A DNA stretch of 64,000 nt. Source: Chrysiogenes arsenatis DSM 11915. Lineage in GTDB: Bacteria > Chrysiogenota > Chrysiogenetes > Chrysiogenales > Chrysiogenaceae. How positions within the stretch are numbered: the first letter of the stretch is position 1; the number at the start of each line of letters is the position of its first letter. Made by a program: the position numbers and the translations under genes. Below, one piece after another: positions 27,042-36,250 of this stretch. Where the stretch lies: positions 227,645 through 291,644 of the forward strand of contig NZ_KI273144.1 in the NCBI RefSeq assembly GCF_000469585.1, in the 5' to 3' direction. The notes under the pieces are model-generated. The model did not search any database, was not told the DNA's origin, and saw only the letters and a list, made by a program, of their open reading frames with translations.

Positions 27042-28442
27042 ATGACAACACTCATCCAAGATTACAAAGTATCCGACATCACCCTCGCAGCCTACGGCCG
27101 CCGCGAAATCCGCATCGCCGAAACCGAAATGCCAGCCCTCATGACCATCCGCGAAAAATACCGCGCCGCACAACCCCTCAAAGGTGCCCACATTATCGGC
27201 TGCATCCACATGACCATCCAAACCGCCGTGCTCATCGAAACCCTCATCGCCCTCGGCGCTACCGTCCGCTGGAGCTCGTGTAACATCTTCTCTACCCAAG
27301 ACCACGCCGCCGCCGCCATCGCCGAAGCTGGCATCCCTGTGTTCGCCTGGAAAGGGGAAACCGAAGAAGAATACTGGTGGTGCATTGAACAAACCATCAA
27401 CACCCCCAACAACAACTGGCAGCCCAATATGCTTCTTGACGACGGCGGCGACCTAACTGCCCTGATGCATGACAAATACCCACATCTGCTCGCCAACATC
27501 CACGGCGTGTCCGAAGAAACCACCACCGGTGTCCACCGCCTACTCGAAATGCTTCAACAAGGAACCCTGAAAATCCCCGCCATCAACGTGAACGACAGCG
27601 TAACCAAAAGCAAAAATGACAACAAATACGGCTGCCGCCACAGCCTAAACGATGCCATAAAACGAGCCACCGACCACCTCCTCTCCGGCAAGCAAGCCCT
27701 TGTAATAGGCTACGGAGACGTCGGCAAAGGCTCAGCCGCCAGCCTACGCCAAGAAGGGATGATCGTAAAAGTCACCGAAATCGACCCCATCTGCGCCATG
27801 CAAGCCTGCATGGACGGATACGAAGTCGTATCCCCCTACAAAAACGGCATCAACACCGGCACCGCAGCCAGCATCGACGCCAATCTCCTCTCCAAAGTCG
27901 ACCTTGTCGTCACCACCACCGGCAACCTGAACGTCTGCGACGCCCATATGCTTAACCAACTCAAAAACGGCGCCGTCGTCTGCAACATCGGCCATTTCGA
28001 CAACGAAATCGACACCGCCTACATGCGCCAAAACTGGGCATGGGAAGAAGTCAAACCGCAAGTCCACAAAGTCTACCGCGACACTCCCGCAGGACAAACC
28101 CCAAATCCCGCCAGCACCAACTACCTCCTCCTCCTCTCCGAAGGAAGACTCGTAAATCTAGGCAACGCCACCGGCCACCCCAGCCGCATTATGGACGGAT
28201 CATTCGCCAACCAAGTACTCGCACAAATCCACCTGTACCAAACACAATTTGCCACACTCGCACCAGAACAAAAACCACACGCCATCACCCTGCAAGTACT
28301 CCCAAAACAACTTGACGAAGAAGTCGCCCGCTATATGGTAGAAGGCTTTGGCGGTGTCATCACCCAAATGACCCCCAACCAGGCCAAATACCTAGGCGTA
28401 GCCATCGAAGGGCCGTTTAAACCAGAATCGTACCGATATTAA
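27042..28442 (+). CDS. ahcY: Adenosylhomocysteinase (S-adenosylhomocysteine hydrolase)
   Basis: 466 residues from ATG 27042, with aaagga upstream. A longer in-frame start at 26880 would cross the repeat and overlap metK, so it is rejected. Conserved blocks: [57 protein letters not shown], the NAD loop [10 protein letters not shown], and a C-terminal KPESYRY. It splits SAH to adenosine and homocysteine, removing the inhibitor made by every SAM methyltransferase. The CATTCAAAATTA...CAAAGGA leader is nearly the same as that of gmd. Confidence 0.97.
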   Translation: MTTLIQDYKVSDITLAAYGRREIRIAETEMPALMTIREKYRAAQPLKGAHIIGCIHMTIQTAVLIETLIALGATVRWSSCNIFSTQDHAAAAIAEAGIPVFAWKGETEEEYWWCIEQTINTPNNNWQPNMLLDDGGDLTALMHDKYPHLLANIHGVSEETTTGVHRLLEMLQQGTLKIPAINVNDSVTKSKNDNKYGCRHSLNDAIKRATDHLLSGKQALVIGYGDVGKGSAASLRQEGMIVKVTEIDPICAMQACMDGYEVVSPYKNGINTGTAASIDANLLSKVDLVVTTTGNLNVCDAHMLNQLKNGAVVCNIGHFDNEIDTAYMRQNWAWEEVKPQVHKVYRDTPAGQTPNPASTNYLLLLSEGRLVNLGNATGHPSRIMDGSFANQVLAQIHLYQTQFATLAPEQKPHAITLQVLPKQLDEEVARYMVEGFGGVITQMTPNQAKYLGVAIEGPFKPESYRY

Positions 28443-28452
28443 TGAGGTACAC

Positions 28453-29232
28453 ATGAAAGCACTTATCCTTGCCGGTGGATTTGGCACACGCTTGAGCGAA
28501 GAAACCGATATCCGCCCTAAACCCATGATTCAAATTGGTGGCCAGCCCATATTATGGCATATCATGAAAATCTACTCACATCATGGCATAAACGACTTTG
28601 TTATTCTGCTCGGGTATAAAGGCTACTATATTAAGGAATACTTTGCTCACTACTTCTTGCACCGTTCTGATATCACGATTGATTTCCGAAATGGCAACGA
28701 GCGCGTTATCCATAAGCATAGCGCCGAACCGTGGCGCATTACGCTTGTCGACACCGGAGCAGAAACCATGACCGGTGGCCGTGTAAAACGGGCACAGGAA
28801 TACGTCGGCAATGAGCCATTCTTACTCACGTACGGCGATGGCGTATCCGACATCAATATACAAGCACTTATTGATTTTCACAAAAAGCAACAAACCTACG
28901 CAACCCTTACCGCTGTGCAACCCAGTGGCCGCTTCGGCGCGTTAGCACTTTCAGAAGAGGATAAAGTTCAAGCATTCCAGGAGAAACCCAGAGGAGATGG
29001 ATCTTGGATAAACGGCGGATTTTTTGTCTGCCAACCAGAAGTATTCCAATACATCACCAAAGGCGACCAAACTATTTTTGAACGCGACCCGCTTGAAAAT
29101 CTTGCCAAAGAGGGACAATTGAGTGCCTACAAACACGATGGTTTCTGGCAGCCAATGGACACTCTGCGCGATAAAGTGCAACTGGAGGAAATGTGGCAAA
29201 GCGGCAATGCTCCGTGGAAGGTATGGGGATGA
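28453..29232 (+). CDS. rfbF: Glucose-1-phosphate cytidylyltransferase
   Basis: 259 residues. Nucleotidyltransferase start LILAGGFGTRLSEETDIRPKPM followed by GGQPILWHIMKIYSHHG, as in RfbF. YGDGVSDIN binds the metal, and WINGGFFV and PLENLAKEGQLSAYKHDGFW complete the site. It makes CDP-glucose from glucose-1-P and CTP. First gene of a tightly overlapped cassette (28453-34731) in which six successive junctions share 4 bases. From here to about 41.3 kb the DNA is visibly AT-richer than the flanks. Confidence 0.95.
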   Translation: MKALILAGGFGTRLSEETDIRPKPMIQIGGQPILWHIMKIYSHHGINDFVILLGYKGYYIKEYFAHYFLHRSDITIDFRNGNERVIHKHSAEPWRITLVDTGAETMTGGRVKRAQEYVGNEPFLLTYGDGVSDINIQALIDFHKKQQTYATLTAVQPSGRFGALALSEEDKVQAFQEKPRGDGSWINGGFFVCQPEVFQYITKGDQTIFERDPLENLAKEGQLSAYKHDGFWQPMDTLRDKVQLEEMWQSGNAPWKVWG

Positions 29233-30281
29233 ATCCAAACTTCTGGCAGAACCGAACCGTATTTCTTACTGGACACACTGGCTTTAAAGGTGGCTGGATA
29301 GCACTCTGGCTTTCCCATATGGGCGCTAAAGTTCATGGCTATGCACTGGCACCCCCGACCACGCCTAGCTTTTTCACCGAAACGCGCCTAGAAGAGCGAC
29401 TTCACTGCTCAATAATCAATGACATACGTGATTTATCAAGCATAACGGAAGCAATGAAAACCGCAAAACCTTCGGTAGTCATCCATATGGCAGCACAGCC
29501 ACTGGTAAGGGAATCCTACAACATACCCATTGAAACCTTCGCAACAAATGTTATGGGGACAGCAAACCTGCTTGAAGCAGTTCGTCAAACCAGCAGCGTG
29601 GAAGCAATTGTAAACATTACAACCGACAAGTGCTACGAAAATCAGGAGTGGGATTGGCCGTATCGAGAAAATGATCGATTAGGTGGGCACGACCCGTATT
29701 CATCAAGTAAAGCCTGTGCCGAACTTGTAGCAGCAGCGTATCGAAAATCATTTCTTGCTCATGCCAATATACATATTGCAAGCGTTCGTGCTGGCAATGT
29801 TATAGGTGGCGGCGATTGGGCCAAAGATCGCCTTATCCCTGATTTTCTGCGTGCACTGGATGCAGGCGTCACATTGCGCATTCGTTCGCCCCATGCGATT
29901 CGTCCTTGGCAGCACGTATTAGAGCCACTATCAGGATACCTTTCCCTAGCAGAAAAATTAGTCGCAAAAGGCTCTGAATTTGCTGATTCATGGAATTTCG
30001 GCCCCGAAGAATCAGATGCCAAACCAGTCGCCTGGATTGTTGAACAACTCTGTGAGAAAATTCCAAATGCGAAGTGGGAAATTGAAGGCTTGCCACAACC
30101 CCATGAAGCGGGGTTGCTCAAGCTTGACAGCGCAAAAGCAAAAGCTCGACTTGGATGGAAACCGCGCTGGTCATTAGAAACTGCTCTCTGGAATACCCTA
30201 GACTGGCATCAAGCATGGAAACGCGGCGAGCAAATGGCGGAATTTTCTATTCAACAAATCGAAGAGTATGTTACTGCATGA
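29229..30281 (+). CDS. rfbG: CDP-glucose 4,6-dehydratase
   Basis: 350 residues from ATG 29229, which overlaps the rfbF stop and has ggaagg upstream; an ATG at 29223 is possible. SDR with FLTGHTGFKGGWIALWL, MAAQPLVRESY, ITTDKCYENQEWDWPYRENDR and the catalytic YSSSK. These are specific to RfbG. The product is CDP-4-keto-6-deoxyglucose. The 3-dehydrase RfbH, usual in 3,6-dideoxyhexose pathways, is absent from the window, so the intermediate seems to be routed to the epimerase and methyltransferase genes that follow. Confidence 0.94.
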   Translation: MNPNFWQNRTVFLTGHTGFKGGWIALWLSHMGAKVHGYALAPPTTPSFFTETRLEERLHCSIINDIRDLSSITEAMKTAKPSVVIHMAAQPLVRESYNIPIETFATNVMGTANLLEAVRQTSSVEAIVNITTDKCYENQEWDWPYRENDRLGGHDPYSSSKACAELVAAAYRKSFLAHANIHIASVRAGNVIGGGDWAKDRLIPDFLRALDAGVTLRIRSPHAIRPWQHVLEPLSGYLSLAEKLVAKGSEFADSWNFGPEESDAKPVAWIVEQLCEKIPNAKWEIEGLPQPHEAGLLKLDSAKAKARLGWKPRWSLETALWNTLDWHQAWKRGEQMAEFSIQQIEEYVTA

Positions 30282-30841
30282 GTCGCCTTACCGTTCACCA
30301 CACTACCATTGAAGGGCTCCATATTGTTGAGCGAAAACCACTTGGCGACGACCGTGGCTTTTTAGAGCGACTCTATTGCCAAGAAACGCTTGGCGAACCT
30401 TTGAAGCATAAAGGCATTCGTCAGATCAATCATACATTAACCCGAAAAACGGGCACTGTGCGCGGCTTACACTTCCAGTATCCGCCCCATGCAGAAACCA
30501 AAATAGTCACTTGTGTTAAAGGAAAAGTATGGGATGTAGCGGTTGATTTACGAAAGCATTCACCAACTTTTCTGCAATACCATGCGGTGACATTGTCAGA
30601 AGATAACTTTCAGAGCCTGCTTATACCCGAAGGGTTTGCACATGGATTTCAGACCCTTGCCCCTGATTGCGAATTACTTTATTTTCACACAGCGGATTAT
30701 TGTTCCAGTGCAGAAGGGGCACTCAATGCAATAGACCCTTACCTAGCAATACCATGGCCACTGCCTATAGTAGAACGCTCAGAACGGGACAGTAACCACA
30801 CCATGTTAACCGATACATTCTTGGGGGTTGAAATATTATGA
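30278..30841 (+). CDS. RmlC-like NDP-4-keto-6-deoxyhexose epimerase
   Basis: 187 residues from ATG 30278, coupled to rfbG by ATGA. Cupin fold of the dTDP-4-dehydrorhamnose 3,5-epimerase family: DDRGFLERLY, GTVRGLHFQYPP with the catalytic His, KIVTCVKGKVWDVAVDLR, IPEGFAHGFQTL, and the tyrosine-containing YFHTADYCS. In this context the substrate is probably CDP-4-keto-6-deoxyglucose and the reaction may be 3-, 5- or 3,5-epimerisation. True RmlC is less likely because no rmlA, rmlB or rmlD is nearby. Confidence 0.82.
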   Translation: MSRLTVHHTTIEGLHIVERKPLGDDRGFLERLYCQETLGEPLKHKGIRQINHTLTRKTGTVRGLHFQYPPHAETKIVTCVKGKVWDVAVDLRKHSPTFLQYHAVTLSEDNFQSLLIPEGFAHGFQTLAPDCELLYFHTADYCSSAEGALNAIDPYLAIPWPLPIVERSERDSNHTMLTDTFLGVEIL

Positions 30842-32061
30842 ACTGTCGCCACTGCGGAACACCGCTTATTCAGACCTTTCTTGATCTTGGTTTTGCGCCA
30901 CCATCGAATGCATACCTAACGAAAAGTGATTTGAACCGACCAGAAACCTACTACCCACTTAAAGTAAAAGTTTGCGAGCAATGCTGGTTGGTACAAACGG
31001 AAGATTATGCAAAAGCAGATGTGCTTTTCACTTCAGAATATGCCTACTTTTCAAGCACCTCATCAAGCTGGTTGGCACACGCTAAGCAATATGCTGACGC
31101 AATTACCAAAGACTTAAAGCTTAACAGCGAAAGCCACGTTATCGAAATCGCATCAAACGACGGCTACTTGCTCCGCAATTTTCTTGTAGCAGGCATCCCC
31201 TGCCTTGGAATTGAGCCAACCGACAGCACCGCCGATGCGGCAGAGCAACACGGTATACCCGTTTTGCGCGAATTTTTTAGCGAATCTCTTGGTAAAGATT
31301 TAACCACTCAAGGCAAACAAGCCGATCTTATTGCCGCAAACAACGTTTACGCCCACGTGCCAGATATTAATGACTTTACACGAGGCCTCAAAGCCGCCCT
31401 TAAACCCAATGGAACAATTACATTGGAATTCCCCCACCTCATGCGCCTTCTTGAATACACCCAGTTCGACACCATCTATCACGAGCACTTTTCCTACCTC
31501 TCCCTCTACACCGTTCACCGTATCTTCACATTCGCAGGACTACGAATCTGGAAAGTCGAAGAATTAACTACACACGGTGGTAGTCTGCGGGTATATGGCT
31601 GCCACATCAATGACCCTCGGGCAGACCAACCTTCGGTTGCTGAATTACTCCAAAGAGAAAAAGATCACGGCCTTCAACGCCTACAAACCTATGCAGAGTT
31701 TCAACCACGTGCCGATAGAATTAAGAATGATTTATTAAGCTTTCTATTGGAACAGAAGCTTAAGGGGAAAAAGGTTATTGCCTACGGTGCCGCAGCTAAG
31801 GGTAACACACTACTAAACTATGCTGGCGTTAAGCCGGACTTGTTACCTTTAGTTTGCGATGCTGCGCCCGCTAAGCAAGGGAAATTCATGCCAGGTAGCC
31901 ACATACCAATCCTTCCCCCAGACAAACTTTATTCCGCTAACCCAGACTATGTTCTTATATTGCCATGGAACATAGCGGAAGAGATTTTACAACAAAATTC
32001 AACGCTGAAAAAGCAAGGCGTACGATTCGTGACCGCTATTCCTCAGTTGGCGATTCTATGA
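30838..32061 (+). CDS. Sugar C-methyltransferase (SAM-dependent, TylC3/TcaB9-like)
   Basis: 407 residues in three parts. Residues 1-60 form a zinc-binding head (CRHCGTP and VCEQCWL, i.e. CxxC...CxxC). The SAM domain follows with VIEIASNDGYLL and the catalytic-site YHEHFSYLSL. A C-terminal Rossmann-like domain carries IAYGAAAKGNTLLNY. This order is that of NDP-4-keto-hexose C3-methyltransferases, which build branched sugars. Positioned after CDP-glucose dehydratase and an epimerase, it probably puts a methyl branch on a CDP-4-keto-6-deoxyhexose. Confidence 0.88.
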   Translation: MNCRHCGTPLIQTFLDLGFAPPSNAYLTKSDLNRPETYYPLKVKVCEQCWLVQTEDYAKADVLFTSEYAYFSSTSSSWLAHAKQYADAITKDLKLNSESHVIEIASNDGYLLRNFLVAGIPCLGIEPTDSTADAAEQHGIPVLREFFSESLGKDLTTQGKQADLIAANNVYAHVPDINDFTRGLKAALKPNGTITLEFPHLMRLLEYTQFDTIYHEHFSYLSLYTVHRIFTFAGLRIWKVEELTTHGGSLRVYGCHINDPRADQPSVAELLQREKDHGLQRLQTYAEFQPRADRIKNDLLSFLLEQKLKGKKVIAYGAAAKGNTLLNYAGVKPDLLPLVCDAAPAKQGKFMPGSHIPILPPDKLYSANPDYVLILPWNIAEEILQQNSTLKKQGVRFVTAIPQLAIL

Positions 32062-32912
32062 CACGGGTACTGGTTACAGGTGCCACTGGCTTTGTGGGGC
32101 GACAGATAATGCGTGCCCTTAGTGAACTTGATGTTACTCTAGTACCTGTTGTGCGCACTGGAAAAGAAAACCTAGTTAAAAATTTTCCAAAAGTAGAAAA
32201 AATCGTAATTTCTCAAGACATTTTTAGTGAGGATCGCTCTTGGTGGGTCAGACAATGCCAGGGTGTTGACGTCATTATTCATGCAGCGTGGTATGTTGAG
32301 CCAGGAGAGTATCTGCATTCGACACAAAACGTAACTTGCCTTGCTGGCTCTCTGAATCTTGCCCTTGGTGCTGCTGAGGTGGGCGTTAGACGCCTAGCAG
32401 GTATTGGGACATGCTTTGAGTATGATCTCTCCGGTGGGGTCTTGTCTGTAGAAACTCCTCTCAAGCCGTTAACACCTTATGCTGCATCAAAAGCGGCGCT
32501 CTTTCTCAGTTTATCCCAATGGTCGCTAACCCAACCGATAGATTTCATTTGGTGTCGCCTTTTTTACCTCTACGGTGAAGGTGAAAACGAGCGTAGGCTT
32601 GTACCGTACTTGCATAAACAATTCCAAAATAAAGAACCGGCAAAGCTGACCAGTGGTAAACAAATTCGTGATTTTCTTGATGTAACTGAAGCAGGAAAAA
32701 AAATAACTCACGCTGTGTTTAGCGATCAAATTGGTCCTGTTAATATCTGCTCTGGTGTTCCAATTACGGTCAGGCAACTTGCGGAGCAGATAGCCGATAA
32801 GTATGGGTTAAAACATTTACTTCATTTTGGCACACGGCCAGATAATCAGTTTGATCCGCCATGCGTGCTTGGAGTGCCACCTACACACTTGCCTGGAGAA
32901 AGCAATTTATGA
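32058..32912 (+). CDS. NAD-dependent epimerase/reductase (extended SDR)
   Basis: 284 residues from ATG 32058, overlapping the methyltransferase stop. The NAD(P) motif VLVTGATGFVGRQIM opens the protein. GIGTCFEY and the catalytic Tyr-Lys of TPYAASK follow, and then a small C-terminal domain (ICSGVPITVRQLAEQIA). Its place suggests that it reduces or epimerises the 4-keto group of the C-methylated CDP-sugar and so finishes the donor. The substrate is inferred from order only. Confidence 0.82.
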   Translation: MTRVLVTGATGFVGRQIMRALSELDVTLVPVVRTGKENLVKNFPKVEKIVISQDIFSEDRSWWVRQCQGVDVIIHAAWYVEPGEYLHSTQNVTCLAGSLNLALGAAEVGVRRLAGIGTCFEYDLSGGVLSVETPLKPLTPYAASKAALFLSLSQWSLTQPIDFIWCRLFYLYGEGENERRLVPYLHKQFQNKEPAKLTSGKQIRDFLDVTEAGKKITHAVFSDQIGPVNICSGVPITVRQLAEQIADKYGLKHLLHFGTRPDNQFDPPCVLGVPPTHLPGESNL

Positions 32913-33964
32913 GCAGAGTACTATATCAACAATACCATTTTCCAGTTTTGCAGAACCGCGTTTATGATTCTGCAGCTCAAGCTCAGGATTGCCCCAAAGG
33001 CGACATTGAAATTATCGAAAACCAACAGACGGGATTGATTTATAACACCTTATTTAAACCAGAATTGATCACCTATGATTCAAATTACAATAACGAACAA
33101 GGGGTGAGTCAGCGCTTCCGCGATCATTTGAATCAAGTGGCTGAGCTTATCGAAACGTTTCTGGGAAAGGAGAACCTCATAGAAGTAGGATGTGGCAAAG
33201 GCTTTTTTCTTGAAATGCTACTTCAAAGGGGTGCCGATATTATCGGGTTCGATACCACGTACGATGGCTCTAACCCACGTGTGGTAAAAAAATATTTTGA
33301 ACCTGAAACCACTAAAACCCCTGCAAAGGGTTTAGTGTTGCGGCATGTCTTAGAACACATCCCTAACCCCATCGAATTTCTTTTTCAGCTGCGGCAGGCC
33401 AATAGAGAGCAAGGTTTGATTTATATAGAAGTGCCTTGCTTTGACTGGATATGTAAAAAACGGGCATGGTTCGATATCTTTTATGAGCATGTTAACTATT
33501 TTCGCCTGGCAGATTTTGACAGATTTTTCGAAAAAATAATCGATAGTGGCCGATTGTTCGGCGAGCAATATATTTATGTAATTGCAGACCTATCAACATT
33601 GCGTGCCCCAGTATTTGAGCCATCTAATGCGGTTGATTTTCCGCTCGATTTTCTTTCTCATCTATTTCCGAAAGAGCAAGATAAAAAAAATTATCCAACC
33701 TGCATTTGGGGCGGTGCATCAAAAGGCGTCATATTCTCGCTCTTACGGGAGCGCATAGGCGAACCTGTAGATTGTGTTATCGACGTCAACCCTGCAAAAC
33801 AGGGAATGTTTTTACCTGGAACAGGACTTTTAGTTCAGTCCCCTGAAAGAGCGCTAAGAAATTTGCCTATAGGAACACCGATTTATGTCATGAACTCGAA
33901 CTACCTTGAGGAAATTAAGACTATGTCAAATCATAAATTCAAATATTTAGGAGTGGATCAATGA
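32909..33964 (+). CDS. SAM-dependent methyltransferase of the C-methyltransferase type
   Basis: 351 residues from ATG 32909, overlapping by 4 bases. SAM motif LIEVGCGKGFFLEMLLQRG, then LRHVLEHIPNP, and a YEHVNYFRL segment corresponding to the catalytic-site YHEHFSYLSL of the gene at 30838. The C-terminal half has CIWGGASKGVIFS and INVNPAKQG-like features of the same two-domain family. The N-terminal zinc cysteines are missing. It may be a second sugar C- or O-methyltransferase; I cannot choose between them. Confidence 0.78.
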   Translation: MSRVLYQQYHFPVLQNRVYDSAAQAQDCPKGDIEIIENQQTGLIYNTLFKPELITYDSNYNNEQGVSQRFRDHLNQVAELIETFLGKENLIEVGCGKGFFLEMLLQRGADIIGFDTTYDGSNPRVVKKYFEPETTKTPAKGLVLRHVLEHIPNPIEFLFQLRQANREQGLIYIEVPCFDWICKKRAWFDIFYEHVNYFRLADFDRFFEKIIDSGRLFGEQYIYVIADLSTLRAPVFEPSNAVDFPLDFLSHLFPKEQDKKNYPTCIWGGASKGVIFSLLRERIGEPVDCVIDVNPAKQGMFLPGTGLLVQSPERALRNLPIGTPIYVMNSNYLEEIKTMSNHKFKYLGVDQ

Positions 33965-34731
33965 ACGAATTTAACCAAGAGACAAAAGTCCGTATAAGGG
34001 CCAATGCAAGCAACCAAAAGCTCATAGAGGCTGCCCAGCAGTTTGTGTATGAATCGCTTATCCCAAAGTATTCCTATAATTTCTCATCACTTGGCCGCCC
34101 AATTATTCAGTACCCACAAGATATGGTCGCTATGCAAGAACTTATCTGGGAAATTAAACCCGATCTCATTATAGAAACCGGTATTGCTCACGGTGGCTCG
34201 CTGGTTATGAGTGCATCTATGCTTGCTTTGCTCGATATGTGTGATGCGATTGAGTCTGGTGCAATGATTGATGCAAGAATATCCCAACGGAAAGTGCTTG
34301 GGATTGATATTGATATCCGTGCTCACAACCGCGCCGCCATTGAAGCCCACCCCATGGCTTCGCGCATTCAGATGATTCAAGGTTCAAGCATTGCGCCTGA
34401 TATCGTCGAACAGGTGCATCAAGTAGCTAAAGATTATAGTCGCATAATGGTTTGCCTCGATTCTAATCATACCCACGAACACGTGCTGGCAGAGCTAAAA
34501 GCCTACGCCCCACTTACCAGTGTTGGTAGTTACTGTGTGATATTTGATACCATCGTTGAGGATATGCCAGCAGACATGTTCCCTGACCGACCTTGGGGAC
34601 CAGGCGATAACCCTAAAACTGCGGTGTGGGAATATTTAAAAACCCATTCTGAATTTGAAATCGACAAAAGTATTCAACATAAACTGCTTATTACTGTTGC
34701 GCCTGATGGGTTTTTGCGGCGGGTGAATTAG
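33961..34731 (+). CDS. CmcI/rhamnosyl O-methyltransferase-family protein
   Basis: 256 residues, ATGA-coupled. It matches the cephalosporin hydroxylase (CmcI) family: IIETGIAHGGSLVMSASML for SAM, VLGIDIDIRAHNR, a metal-binding DSNHTHEHVLAELKAY, and VIFDTIVEDMP. Despite the name, many members are SAM-dependent O-methyltransferases acting on sugars. As the third methyltransferase of the cassette it probably O-methylates a sugar or a glycan end. The last gene of the tightly coupled cassette. Confidence 0.85.
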   Translation: MNEFNQETKVRIRANASNQKLIEAAQQFVYESLIPKYSYNFSSLGRPIIQYPQDMVAMQELIWEIKPDLIIETGIAHGGSLVMSASMLALLDMCDAIESGAMIDARISQRKVLGIDIDIRAHNRAAIEAHPMASRIQMIQGSSIAPDIVEQVHQVAKDYSRIMVCLDSNHTHEHVLAELKAYAPLTSVGSYCVIFDTIVEDMPADMFPDRPWGPGDNPKTAVWEYLKTHSEFEIDKSIQHKLLITVAPDGFLRRVN

Positions 34732-34739
34732 GCAACTTT

Positions 34740-36245
34740 ATGGCGCTCAAGCGCAATCTAATCGCAAATTACCTTGGCCAAGGCTGGACAGCCTTGATGA
34801 GTATCGCGTTTGTCCCATTGTACATAAATTACCTCGGGATTGAGGCTTATGGTCTGATCGGCTTTTTTGCGATGATACAAGCGTGGTTGAGTTTACTTGA
34901 TATGGGTATGACTCCAACCTTGAATCGTGAAATGGCTCGATTTACGGGGGGGAACCACAGCAACGAGTCTATACGCGACTTGCTGCGCAGTATCGAAATT
35001 ATCGCAGTCGGTGTTGCAGCGTTGATTACTGGTGGCATCGCACTAGGCGCCGAATGGATGGCTAACAGTTGGCTGCGTGCCGAAACTCTCCCTGACGAAG
35101 TCGTTGCCCAAGCATTTATCATAATGGGGTTAGTCACGGCATTGCGCTTTGTTGAAGGGGTTTACCGCAGTACGATCATTGGCTTACAAAGACAAGTATT
35201 GTTTAATGTTGTGATCAGCATCATGGCCACACTGCGTGGACTAGGTGCTGTTGGCATTCTAATGTGGGCATCTCCCACTATCGAAGCGTTTTTTCTTTGG
35301 CAGGGTGCTGTTTCCATTGCAACTTTAGCAGTTTTGGGCATCACCACCTATCGTTGCATGCCTATGGGAGTGCGTGGAGGACGATTTTCGCTAGACGCAC
35401 TCCGTAACGTGTGGCGCTTTGCAGGGGGAATGATGGGAATAACACTGCTATCACTGTTGCTCATGCAAGTTGACAAGCTCTTGCTTTCAAAACTGCTAAT
35501 CTTGAGCGAGTTTGGTTATTACACACTGGCAACATCGGTTGCCGCTGTGTTATACATGCTTATAAACCCCATCACGCAAGCATTTTTCCCAAAATTCTGC
35601 GAACTCCATACACTTGGCAATAAAGAGCACCTAATAGACAGCTATCATAAAGGGGCACAACTTATAACTGTTATTGCTGGGAGTGCCGCTTTAGTGATTA
35701 TTTTTTTTTCCGAAACACTCATGCAACTCTGGACACAGGATTACGAGCTCGCGACCCGCACGGCTACCCTGATTAGGGTATTAATGCTTGGGAATCTGCT
35801 TAACGGTTTAATGTGGATACCTTATCAAACACAGTTAGCACACGGTTGGACAAGTTATGCTATTTGGGTCAATATTGTTTCCGTTGCTATAATTCTTCCA
35901 GCCATTTTATGGGTAACGCCAATCTATGGCGCCCTTGGTGCCGCCTGGATTTGGGTTGGTTTGAACGCTGGGTATATCTTGATTGGCATTCACTTTATGT
36001 ACCGTAAAATTCTAACTACAGAGAAATGGCGCTGGTACATTGAAGACTTAGCGATTCCACTTGGTGCGGGTTTATTAACAGTTAGTGTGCTACGCTACTT
36101 GCTCCCTGATGCCAAGGATAATCTAATGCAACTTTTTGAACTAGTGATTGCTAGTGTACTCACACTAGCGGTTATGGCACTAGCGAGTATTGAGGTACGC
36201 AAGATAGCGATAAATTTTTGGATTAATTTAGCACCAAAGAAGTAA
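34740..36245 (+). CDS. wzx: Polysaccharide flippase (Wzx family)
   Basis: 501 residues, nearly all hydrophobic, with about 12-14 membrane spans in the MOP/MATE-like pattern. The N-terminus NLIANYLGQGWTALMSIAFV with PLYINYLGIEAYGLIG is typical of Wzx. It would move undecaprenyl-linked repeat units across the inner membrane. Located between the donor-sugar cassette and the glycosyltransferases. Wzx proteins are too variable to predict the repeat unit. Confidence 0.88.
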   Translation: MALKRNLIANYLGQGWTALMSIAFVPLYINYLGIEAYGLIGFFAMIQAWLSLLDMGMTPTLNREMARFTGGNHSNESIRDLLRSIEIIAVGVAALITGGIALGAEWMANSWLRAETLPDEVVAQAFIIMGLVTALRFVEGVYRSTIIGLQRQVLFNVVISIMATLRGLGAVGILMWASPTIEAFFLWQGAVSIATLAVLGITTYRCMPMGVRGGRFSLDALRNVWRFAGGMMGITLLSLLLMQVDKLLLSKLLILSEFGYYTLATSVAAVLYMLINPITQAFFPKFCELHTLGNKEHLIDSYHKGAQLITVIAGSAALVIIFFSETLMQLWTQDYELATRTATLIRVLMLGNLLNGLMWIPYQTQLAHGWTSYAIWVNIVSVAIILPAILWVTPIYGALGAAWIWVGLNAGYILIGIHFMYRKILTTEKWRWYIEDLAIPLGAGLLTVSVLRYLLPDAKDNLMQLFELVIASVLTLAVMALASIEVRKIAINFWINLAPKK

Positions 36246-36250
36246 AATAA

